From: Trifolium pratense
Taxonomy: Eukaryota; Streptophyta; Magnoliopsida; Fabales; Fabaceae
NCBI RefSeq assembly: GCF_020283565.1
Contig: NC_060060.1
Coordinates: forward strand, 10,168,001 to 10,232,000
DNA: 64,000 nucleotides
Direction: 5' to 3'
The position numbers and the translations under genes are program-made. Each line of letters opens with the position of its first letter. Within the stretch, counting starts at the first letter, position 1. The notes beneath the pieces are model-generated. The model was not told the DNA's origin. It made no database searches and saw nothing but the letters and a program-made list of their open reading frames with translations. Below are positions 1 to 20,920 of the stretch, piece by piece.

Positions 1-700
1 TGAACGAATGAATTTTAAGTTGTTAAGTGGGTATATGGTTGGTTATGTAATAACCACACATAGTACTTCAGGGAACAAGATTTAGTGAGTAAAATTTTCA
101 CGCAGTTTCACGCGGTTTTGAATCTCAGTTGTCCGATCATAAATAAATGGTTCATATTACAAACAGTTAATTTTAGTAATATATAATCTGGACCGTCTGA
201 TCTTAATCTAACGGCCGGGATCCAAAATGAAACTCTGTGCAAAATACACTGCAGCAAATCCATATCCGTACTCCAGTATCATTAAATTTTAGGCATGTGA
301 TGGTTGCGTATTGACTAGGGTATATAAACTAGTGAGTGTTTGATGAGGGTGTTGTGTTATGTTACTCGGTCAAATGACACATGTTCATTCAACAAAACAC
401 TTGGACTCTCTCAAGTAGTACTTAGAAAAGGTTCACATCAGATCTGCAAAGGAAGAAAGAGCAAATAATTTAATCTCTGTCCCTCTTTTCAATCAATTTA
501 AAAAATGAAGTCGCTCTTATATTAAAGATTGGAGAGAGTATAATATTTAACAAAAGAAAATAATAGAACTTTCAAATTTTTAAGAGAACCAAGATCCAAA
601 TATTAGTACTAACTAGGAGTACATAGTATTAATAAAAAAAATACCATGATGTCAGTGCAGCCAAACCGACACTTACATGCAATGATGCTAGTATTGATTA
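1..700. other. AT-rich intergenic DNA
   Basis: I see no gene, RNA gene or complete mobile element here. The sequence is AT-rich, has stops in all frames and no long open frame. It ends at the TA duplication of the Stowaway-like element that starts at 701. Confidence 0.6.
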
Positions 701-959
701 CTCCCTCCGTCCCAAAAAGAATGACCCAGTTGACCGAAACACGCATGCCAATGCATAACTTTGGCGACTAATATCTTTAATTGTATAATAGTAAAAATTA
801 TAAAAAATTGATATTTTGAAAATACTCATCGAGACGAATCTAACAACATCTTATATGTTAATATTTATTTTTATTTATTAGTAGAAAAATATGGTCAAAA
901 CAATATATATGAATAGTGCATATATTCAAAATGGGTCATTCTTTTTGGGACGGAGGGAG
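701..959. mobile_element. Stowaway-like MITE (Tc1/mariner type)
   Basis: A 259-bp element bounded by long terminal inverted repeats: the left end reads CTCCCTCCGTCCCAAAAAGA and the right end is its reverse complement, followed by matching ATGACCCA/TGGGTCAT. TA dinucleotides flank it on both sides (699-700 and 960-961), the target duplication expected of Tc1/mariner MITEs. It has no coding capacity, as is normal for the class. Confidence 0.9.
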
Positions 960-1333
960 TAAAAATAAAAAGTTACATGATGCTAGTACAGCCAAACCGA
1001 CAATTTTCCCCTCATAGTTCAAAAAATTATACGGATGATTCTATTTATTTATGATAAACATTTACAATAAGGTTTTGGATTCGAATTTAAATTGGAAAAG
1101 TACTTACTAATTTGATAAAAGCACTTGCTAGCTAATTATTACAGTCAATTTGAGAAAATAGTCTGTAAAATATCAATGTTTTTCTCATAGTAAGTCTAAA
1201 AAGTCTTAGCCATATGAATATTGTGGAGTCTACTTGAGATCAAAGGTCATGTTGTGTCGTATTAGAAAAAAATAATTATTACTATTTCTTTATGAACAAA
1301 ATTAGCCATATTACCCTTTGCATTCCTTTTTGA

Positions 1334-1380
1334 TTGGCTGACTTTCGCAAAAGATTCAAGCTTCTGCGAAAGTCAGCCAA
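1334..1380. repeat. Perfect 16-bp inverted repeat (hairpin)
   Basis: The left arm TTGGCTGACTTTCGCA (1334-1349) is the exact reverse complement of the right arm (1365-1380), with a 15-bp loop that itself contains AAGCTT. I see no target duplication or tRNA boxes. It may be the remnant of a fold-back element or a short stem in an unknown transcript. Confidence 0.75.
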
Positions 1381-1520
1381 ACAAAAATAATTATTTATAT
1401 GCCAATTAGAAATGTTAATTAAAAATAATCATTTAGTATGATGGTTAGAGTGGGATAGTTGAGGATTGAAGTGATAAAGAAGTTAAGGGTGTGGTAAAAT
1501 TAGCGGATAGATAATAAGTT

Positions 1521-1748
1521 TTTTTTTTTTTTTTTTGAAAACTTGGTATTCGGCCTTAGGACCGACTAATTTAAGGGGACCAATCCCACCGCCTACTTGC
1601 GGGGGCCCCATTTAAAGCCAGAGTTTTTTTTGCTCTGTATGGACTTAGCCCACCGAAATTGGCACCAGTGGGAATCGAACCTGAGACCTTGAGAGGAGCA
1701 TACTCCAAGGGCCCAAGTCAACACCACTCGACCAACCCCAAGTGGGTT
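1521..1748 (-). mobile_element. tRNA-derived SINE, minus strand
   Basis: Read on the minus strand the element opens with a tRNA-like head containing an A box (TGGTCGAGTGG) and a B box (GGTTCGATTCC) of an internal RNA polymerase III promoter. A non-tRNA body follows, then an A-rich tail (the T run at about 1521-1536 of the plus strand). The 17-bp sequence CGGATAGATAATAAGTT occurs directly at both borders (1504-1520 and 1749-1765), a perfect target-site duplication of the kind left by LINE-mediated insertion. The element is non-coding and depends on a LINE in trans. I did not assign it to a named SINE family. Confidence 0.88.
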
Positions 1749-1765
1749 CGGATAGATAATAAGTT

Positions 1766-2848
1766 AATAGATGAGCTTAGTTTTATATATAATTATTTTT
1801 TTTTAAGTTAACTGAATAATTGATATATTTGGAAACTTGTAATATAAAACTCCAACTAAGATCGCATTATACAATTCATCCTTTGAAGTGAAGAAGTGGT
1901 GAATCCCACATTTAAAATCCCAACCCTACATATAATCGGGGGCGGTTTTAAGGCCCGACAAGTCTGGATAGTTGTCGGGGTTCTGGCCAAAATTGTTGAT
2001 ATTTTTACGAGTTAGTTTAAGGTAAAATTTAAAAGTTTTGTTACATTATGTTACATGTGAAATTTTGTTCAAATTTTATAATAATCCAGACTCCTCCACA
2101 ATATAATACGATGTCCTTATTAACCGAGTTATATTAGGTGGACATTTTTATTGGAATTTAGTATTTTATAAGAACATTAATTAAAAAAGTATATATTAAA
2201 AGACATCATTAAATAAGTTAGTTAAAATTTCTTTATATTAGAGAGACTAGTACTTTTTTGGTTCATTGTGAAGCTAACACATTATTTTGCACTTATTATT
2301 ATAAAGAGAAAGCTGATATAGTTGTTGTTGCTTGAGAGGACTGTGAGTCATTTTCCTTCAACTCAAACCGTCGGTGGATAGGATGAGATATCAAACATTA
2401 CACGTTTTCATTCATATTCTAATCTAACCATTTTTCTTTCTTCATTTCTCTGCACTTTCATCTTCTATTCTAACCATTTTCTGCAACTATGCATAACTAT
2501 TAACCACAGTCTCAACTTCATTCTCACAAGGTTAGAAATCAAGAACACTCTTGGAATATATTTTATTAAAAATATATTTTGTTAAGGAGAATATTTTCCG
2601 GATTCACTTTTAGTGTAAAGATTTTTTATAATGTCGTTCAATCAGATCATTAGATCATACATATGATTGGTTGTGACTTGTGACGTTTAATAGTGTTAGT
2701 TTTACATTGTCAGTGCATAAAAATTAATCTCGTTTTGATTTCAGGGAGCTTTTGAAATCATTTAGACTATAGTAGCATATGATTTTTTTCTTCTTAATAA
2801 ATTTTTTCATGCAGAATCAGGATTATTTGAAGCCTTATTTGCTTATTA
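1766..2848. promoter_or_regulatory. Upstream region of the FPP7-like gene
   Basis: AT-rich DNA without open frames. The part from about 2390 to 2560 is CT-rich (TTTCTTTCTTCATTTCTC-like runs) as in plant 5' leaders, and an AG acceptor precedes the coding start, so a 5'-UTR intron is possible. No specific promoter element can be defended. Confidence 0.35.
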
Positions 2849-5800
2849 ATGGATCAAAAACAGTGGCAATGGGGGAAAAAGACAAGAGAGAAAACAATTT
2901 TAGAAACAGACAAAACAAATTTTCCTTCAAAAGAAAATGAAGAGGTAGGTAATTTTAACTTTTTCTTAAATCAACTATTCTGTTCTTAATTAATTAGTTT
3001 TTAATTATAAAATGGACAAAATAATTCTAAATGCAACTATATGTTAAAGATCTGGATTTTTCCTCATGATTTTGTGTGGTATAGTGTTTTCTTTATTACT
3101 TGATGTTGATGTGACTAATTGGTCTTTTTTGTCTTGTTTTTGTTTTCTGTTTTAGGTGCAAGCACTTATGGCTGATAAAGAAAAATTGGAGAAAGAGTTA
3201 AAAAGATTAAATGATAAGCTTGCTTTTACACTCTCTGATTGTAATACTAAAGATGAACATATGAAGAAACAAACAATGATTGTTCAAGAAGCTGTGTTAG
3301 GTAATTTTCTTGCATTCCTATTTGTAAATTTTAGCTCGGCAACATTATTATCGAGTTTAATTTTCATGCACTGTCAGTAGAATATCACAACTAATCATGT
3401 CTGTGACTTTAGAAGTGGTTATGATAAAAGTTAAATGTTTATACAATTATACTTATCCGACAGTTATGCTTGATTGACAGTGGAAGAACTCTTTACACTG
3501 ACGGTGTATATGAATTAAAATCAATTATGCATAATTTTTTTTAAGAGTAGCTTTAGTTATATAAGTCTCTTATAAAATTTCCTTTGAAGGATGGGAGAAG
3601 GCAGAAACTGAATTGTTGTCAATGAAGGAACATCTTGAGGAATCTATACACCAGGAATTAGTTTACGAAGAAAGAGTGGCGCATTTGGATCGTAGTCTCA
3701 AGGAGTGTATGCGGCAGTTACATTTCGTTAGAGAGGAACAGGAGCAAAGGATATATGATGCTGTGATGAAGGTTTCGATAGAATATGATCAAGCTCGCGT
3801 TGTTTTAGAGGAGCAGCTATCAGAGACAAGTAAAAGGCTTGCGAAAACTGTGATTGAAAATTCTTATCTTAATAAATCTATTATTGCGAAAGACAATTTG
3901 ATTGATGATCTGAATAGACGATTGACTCAAGCAGAAGCAGATCGTAATGCGTTGATGATTCGATTAGAGTCCGTGGAAAAAGATAATACTTCTCTGACGT
4001 ATGACGCTCAAGTGCTTCAAAAGGAAATTGATATTCGAAATGAAGTCCAATTTTCAAGAGTAATGCTCTCGCAAACAGCTTCTAAACTGTTGAAACTTGA
4101 ATGTAAAGGTCAAGTAGCCTCGGAGCAGCCTAGAAGTAATCTTGCATTGCAAGAATTATCTTCGGCACCAATGTCTGACATTGGAAGTGACTACAGTGGT
4201 AGCTGTGCCGAATCCTCAGCTTCTGCATTGATTTCAGCATTGGAGCGGCTTAAAAGTCCGAAACAGAAGGAATCATCGTCATGCCAAAGTGTTGGACCTT
4301 CAGATATAAATCTTATGGATGACTTCGTTGAGATGGAAAAATTAGCAGTGGTTTCTGTTGAAAAAGACGCCGAAGATTCTCATGCTTCTGTAGAAGCAAA
4401 TAATGAAATAATTGGCTTCTCAGAGACTCTACTAGATGAGACTACCTCAGTGTCTGATCATCTCTCGGAGTTCTCAACATCGGATCATGATGTAGTTAAA
4501 TCTCAGAGTGATCTGAATAAATCGATAGGCAAAATGATTGAGCTTATTGAAGGGATCAACATGCCTGCAGACGATGATAATCGAGGAACACCGACAGGAT
4601 ACATGGTCCGTGTTTTCCAGTGGAAAACATCCGATCTCGGTGATGTCTTACAAAAATTTCTCAATGTGTGTTACAGTTCACTGGATGGTAAGGCTGATCA
4701 TGAAAAATTTGCTGCCGAACTAACTACAGCCTTGGAATGGATTATCAATCACTGCTTTTTGCTTCGGGATGTTTCGAGTATGGAGGATGCCGTTAAAAAA
4801 CAATTTAGTTGGGACGAGATACAAAGTGAAAATGAAGCTGAAATTGGAATGTTCACAGATGCAGAAAAGTTGCAAACAGATACAAACCGATTTAAGGAAT
4901 TAGAGAAAACTATTGCCGGCTTGAGATTGGAGTTACAAACCTTAAAAGAATCCAATAGAAAACTCGAAGATCAAATGCAAAACCAAGCATGCATTAATAC
5001 AGTTCTTGAAACTCAACTTACAGAAACTGAATTAAAAGAAGCTTATCACAAGATTTTGGAATTAGAAGTGGAACTGGAGAGCAAGAACCAATATTGTGAA
5101 GAATTAGACACAAAATGTGTTGAACTTCAACTTCAGCTTCAAAGGTATCAAGTAATCTAATCCTTCAATAAATATTAATTATATGCAATAATGTAATATG
5201 ATTTTGGAAGATTTAGAATTTTTTGTATCTTATTTAAATACTGTCATACTCACGCTTCAATTATTAACTTCTCAGCATGAAAAGGGCGCACTCAAATGAT
5301 TACGTTAATCAGAAAAACTCGCCAGTTCGAAATGTAAGTTCATCTGTTTTAGTCCCTTACTAGGAAAATCCATCTCTATTGCAATATCGTGTTGAGGTTT
5401 GTTTACATATCCTGCAGGAATGGGAGATAACAGCAGCTTCGGAGAAATTAGCAGAGTGTCAAGAAACCATCCTTAACCTTGAGAAGCAGTTGAAGGAAAT
5501 TGCTGCAACAAAGGATGTTTCGATTTTTGACAACATTATTGCTGCTCATCGTCGTCCTATAATTACAAACACAACTAATGTCACAAAGGTGAAAAACCGA
5601 CCAACTCTATTGGATCAGATGCTTGCTGAAGATGATGCAAAAGCCAAGGCTTGTAAAGCAAGCGAAAAATGTTTTATACATCCGCTTGAAAATATTGTAG
5701 TTTTGAAAGGAGTTAAAGGCCGCGATGACGGTGTTAATCTCAATTCTTTGGCCATTTTACCTGTCAAGAAATATGGACGACTAAGCTTGTGGAAAAGGAT

Positions 5801-5855
5801 GTTAGGGACAAGAAGAAAGCCGAAAAGAAAACAAGTGTATCAGTTTAACAAGTGA
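2849..5855 (+). CDS. FPP7: Filament-like plant protein (FPP7-type), long coiled coil
   Basis: Five exons: 2849-2944, 3156-3300, 3590-5144, 5276-5333, 5418-5855, all with GT-AG borders and compatible phases, giving 763 aa. The start MDQKQWQWGKK matches the usual FPP opening (Met-Asp then a Lys/Trp-rich stretch). Most of the protein is heptad-rich coiled coil: about residues 35-232, and a second block (about 425-590) with KELEKTIAGLRLELQTLKES. The motif EITAASEKLAECQETILNLEKQLK near residue 620, typical of the family, is present, and the C terminus is very basic. FPP proteins (DUF869) are plant coiled-coil proteins linked to the nuclear envelope, plastid envelope or microtubules; the molecular role here is unknown. 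The central Arg/Leu-rich conserved region expected after residue 232 is missing (see findings), so the protein is shorter than I remember for family members. In Arabidopsis the FPP7 gene is also close to CLF, as here. Confidence 0.85.
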
Positions 5856-6808
5856 AATGCAGTTTGAGTGTAGTTAAGTACTTTCTGAGAGGGGAAAACA
5901 CTTGCATCTAATATTGCTGTAATTTCTAATGGAGAGAGGTGAGGAATGCTTGTGTTTTATCTCTCCGCTCTTGTATATACAGCTGAATAACCTGTCGAAA
6001 ATTCATGTTATTAATAATGGAATGCATGCAATTGCAATGCAACATTGTTGTTCTGACATGCATACTTCTGATTAACTAAGGTTCAAGCAAGCCAACACGA
6101 AACATAATAACTTACATAAGACATCGTTTCTTCGCTTCATACATGTTTTTAGCAGCAGCCGGTAAAGGCCACCGGTCAAGCAACTGCAAAATGGTGGCTT
6201 TACTGGCCTTGTTGGTTACTTGGTTGGTTGATACAACCTACTGAGGTGCTGCTGTCTCAGCCTCCATCAGCTGATTCAGCTCCCACACTAATTTGTGTGG
6301 TTAACCTGAAATCATATAGCAAGTGTTGATTCAAATATAGAACTTCAAAAATAGATACAATATGCTCATTAGAAATTGAGAACAAAAAGCTCCTTAGAAG
6401 TTGAGAACCGTGTTCTGGACTGGTACAAGCCCAAACTCGCCACACATATCAGACCCAAAGAAATTTTCTCTTTACCTCTGTGTTTCTCCCAGACCTCCCA
6501 ATTTTTTTTTTTGTCCCTTTTGAACTATTTGGAATCTATTTTCCGAAAGAAAAATAAATTAAAAAACAAATATTGGATTCTAGAATCAATTTTTTGATAT
6601 AGTAATTTTAATTATTTTTGTGCGGTCCTAATTGCACCGACACTCCGACAGTTTGTGTGGTCTTAGTCTTAATTGGACCGATATTTTCATTGTTGATTGT
6701 TGAACTCGAGAAAGGTTGAATTAAAATGGTTAATTTATCAGAAAAAGAGTAAAGATGAATAAGCGCACCAAAATATTGTTCATTTAGTTCAGTCTAAAAT
6801 TGACTTAC
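5856..6808. other. Intergenic, FPP7 3' side
   Basis: This contains the presumed 3' UTR of the FPP7-like gene. Beyond about 6100 there are only short frames without homology that I recognise and no clear element before the hAT-like insertion at 6817. Confidence 0.5.
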
Positions 6809-6816
6809 GTTCGAGG

Positions 6817-7594
6817 CAATGTTTTAAAACCCGGACCGGTGATCGACCCGGTCGAGGCACTGGGTCACTGGTTCACTGGTCTGACCAGTGGGTCACTGGT
6901 CAGACCGCACGACTATTGACCCGGCTTATATAAAAAATTTAAAATATTAACTTGAATTTTATAACATAAAAATTTAATGAAAAAAAATTCCCTTCAAACT
7001 TTTTTAATAAAATTTCATATATTTAAAAGAAAAAACACAAAAGTGTCTCATTTTATCGTTATTTATATTTGGATTCACATATCCAACCATATAATATTAT
7101 AATTTAGTCAATAAAATTATTATTATATCATAATTTTTAATTAGAACAACATTATTTAATATATTACATTAAAATAAAACAATGAATTAAATTAAATAAT
7201 AAGAAAAAAATTTATCAATGTATTTATTAATATATGCCATGGTGTTTTTTTTTTAAGGAATGTCATTGTTGTTTATAACTAGTGTAATAGTATTAAATAT
7301 ATTTCAGTAATAATGGATATCACATAAATGCAAGTGGCCTAGTGGTGGTTGTGATGTTGAAGTATAGAAAGGACATGTGTTCGATTCTCATATCCAACAT
7401 AATAAGATTTTCTTGAAATAATTCATTTCCTCTTCAAACCGGTCCGGTTCGCGCGCAGGTTTACCCGGTTCCCGGTTCAACCATTGACCCGGCCGGTTCA
7501 CAACGGTTTTCAACGGTTTAAAAGCAGAACCGGTTCCTGGCCCGACCGGTCCGACCGACCGGTCCGACCGGCCGGTCCGGTTTTTAAAACTATG
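6817..7594. mobile_element. Non-autonomous hAT-like element, 778 bp
   Basis: The ends are CA..GTTTTAAAACCCGGACCGG on the left and the inverted CCGGTCCGGTTTTTAAAAC..TG on the right. The 8-bp sequence GTTCGAGG flanks both sides (6809-6816 and 7595-7602), the duplication length of hAT transposases. GC-rich subterminal regions are packed with short CCGGT/GGTC repeats, which fits transposase-binding arrays. The interior is AT-rich with no transposase frame; the 80-aa minus-strand frame at 7388-7630 is just the Pro/Gly/Arg translation of the repeats. It lies between the FPP7-like gene and CLF. Confidence 0.85.
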
Positions 7595-7602
7595 GTTCGA
7601 GG

Positions 7603-8441
7603 GATGAAACAACTTCCGATTCTCTGTCAATAAATATTTACAAGATATACAAAAAAAAGTTAGAAGAAATTAACTTTACGAGTTTTGACAAGCAAATCCT
7701 AATTTATACCCTTTTTCCAATTTTTTCTCTTGGACACTGATCAATAAATTGTTCTCAATTGCTCATCAAGAACAATCCCTAATTTCTCCCCTTTCCTTTA
7801 AACCCCTCACTTGATAGATTTCAATTTGAAATCCATTAGAGAAAACATTGAATCTTTTCCCAACCCTAGAACCTCACCCAAGAACCCTTAACACTCAACC
7901 ATAGTTTATACCGTGTTCCCTCTATCGAAGTTCTATTTTGTGAGTTATTTATTGCTATTTATAGGCAAAAAATGAAAGTTTGATCCGATCATGACACATC
8001 AAGAAACATGACACTTTAGAAAAAAGCCTTTGATTCAAATCAAACACCCCTCTAACTTGGGTGATTTGTTCCATCCTAAAAAATATCTGATTTTTTGACA
8101 TATTTTCCATAAAAATAAAAATTAGTATAAAGAAAAATAATGAAGTAGATGACTAATAGAAACCCAACTTACTAGTTCTAGCGAATCTACTAATTCATTA
8201 GAAAAATATTGTTTTAGTAGGAAGAGATCACAACGCGAAAAAATAGATAAACCATGTGAATAGTTATTTTTCACCCATACTATCATATTTTACGCCAACA
8301 ACAAATATGACTATTTGATCTACATCTTATAAAAGGACAAACCAAGTAACAATTATCATCACTCACTTCATTAGTAGAAAGAAAATAAGCGAAGTGAAAT
8401 AATGGATGATCAATTGAAACTTAACTAACTAGTACTTTTAA
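7603..8441. other. Intergenic DNA upstream of CLF
   Basis: AT-rich DNA, with no element or gene that I can support. Confidence 0.45.
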
Positions 8442-8643
8442 CGTATGTTTGGATACGCGCGTTTTCTCACCGTTACTACGCTCGATTGCATCCATTCTCA
8501 CCGAACTTGAAAACCATAAACTACTATTCATAGCTTTCAGTTAAACTTAACGAACTAATACGCGCATTTTCTGACCGCCACCACACGCAGTCGTACACTT
8601 TTTTTTCCTCATCATGAAAACCTACCGCATATCCAAACACTGA
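8442..8643. mobile_element. Probable MITE upstream of CLF
   Basis: Imperfect terminal inverted repeats (ATGTTTGGATACGCG at the left, the inverse of a TGTTTGGATATGCGG copy at the right) bound about 200 bp. A target duplication could not be fixed with confidence, so superfamily and exact ends are uncertain. Confidence 0.55.
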
Positions 8644-9073
8644 GCTTAGTGAATCTCCAATCAATTTCAATCACCTCATTTTCATGGAAGAGACAAATAA
8701 TCAGATAAAGCATTTCTTATCTGCTTACACATCACAACAGTGCTTATATAAAATTCAAAATCAAGCATGTTCCCCCCATTCCAGTCACATCTTCCAACAA
8801 AGTAATTACTGAAATTAATATAAAATATTGTAAATGTCTTCTTCTAAAGCGGTGGAAAATAAAATAAAAGATTGAAATCGTAATTTCACTTTTCTTTTTA
8901 GAAATTAGGGTTTCAACTTTCAACTCACCCGCCAAATTCACACATCGAACCAAAAAAAAAACCCTTTTCAGTTCTCACAATCGCAATTGAATCTGCATGA
9001 ATCGGATCTCAATCCGATTCCCCATTTCCGAATCGGGTCCCGAAAATCTTCGCCACCACCATTGCTACCTTCC

Positions 9074-19474
<10,401 letters not shown>

Positions 19475-20920
19475 TGGTAGTTTGTTTAAAAAATCAAAAA
19501 CCATTCTTTTAGGTATTCTTTGACACATAGAGAAAGCAGTTTCATTGATAGCTGAAAGAATTATTTATCGAGTTCTTTTGTTCAAAGCAAGGCCATACAA
19601 TAGAATAGGTAAAATTACATTTATACATTCATTTTGGCATTAGTTAACTGTATTCGATATCCCAGATGGATATTACAGTCTTGTTTAGTCAAAATTCCAT
19701 GCAATCCTTTCCTGAAAGGGAAATGGGCAAATACATATCAGTGGAAGACTTCATTTAGTTTATCATCTGAATTAGAAAATTATACAAATTTTACAGGTCA
19801 AATTCCTGATAGTTTATCATGGTGATATTTTTGCTTATTTGAAAGAAAATATTTTTGGAATGTTTAATGACTTCAGAGACTAATCTAAATAACTAAAATT
19901 ATATATATGGTCGGTATGATGTATTTGTGATGCTATGATGTGGCGTATGTTTGTAATTGAGAGAATTTTCGTTTTAATTAAATAATCATTCAATGGTAAG
20001 AATACAAGAATTAACGCATTATTCTTGAACTGTAGTTAAGAAAAATTCATAGAGATACCATGTAAACAAGACTTGAAAAATGTGGTCATCAAATTGTATA
20101 CCATGCCCAACATGAAACAGTGTGATTGAAAGCAATTTAATGGGAAGAAGCAACGTACCCCACCACATGGATAGCATAGCATAAAAGAGATCCGAGAAAG
20201 CAAGATAAGAATTGGAGGCTGAGTGGAGCACACAGAAGAAATAACTTAGGAGGAAGGGTTTAACCTCTCCAAAGGGTGGTTTACAACTCACAACTCACAA
20301 GCTTAGTGCTTTGAGTGTGGATCCAACAAACATTATATTTCTTAATTCAAATAGATAATTCAATTATTATGTATAGTTTCTTTTACATAAATATCTAATT
20401 ATATCTCAACCATGTACATATTTATACAATAGCTATTTTAAGAACTAATATCTCCATATAATACCATGGAAAAATATATTTTAATCATGTCTAAAATTCA
20501 TTTACACTGATCTTGTAAGTACAACTCATAATAAAAGAGAGGATTGTAGGGACATATGATATGTGTGAGATATGATCTTAAACTCCGTAAAACAAAAACA
20601 AAAAACCATTTGCACTAAATTATTATTATTATTATTATTAAATTGTATAAGTTAAAATAAAATGTTCACCAAAAAATAAAAATGATGAGTGCATTGGTGG
20701 TAATAAGAAAAACTACTTGTCAAAAAAATAAAATAAGAGAAACTAAAGGTGACAAACCCCATAACATTACTTTGATCAACTTTCTCTTCACAGTAAAACC
20801 TGTTTCTGAAATAGTGAAATTAGCTTTACCCAAATGCAGGGCAAGTGCACCTCTCATCATCAAATACATCTCTGTGCCCCCTCTTTTCTTCTCTTCCTTA
20901 TTCCTCCTCCTCCTGCATCA
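19475..20920. other. Intergenic between CLF and the PI-PLC gene
   Basis: This holds the CLF 3' UTR and the upstream DNA of the next gene. It includes a short (ATT)n tract at about 20621-20641. No open frame longer than about 95 codons looks coding. An in-frame ATG at 20834 lies 29 codons upstream of the start chosen for the PI-PLC gene. Confidence 0.5.
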
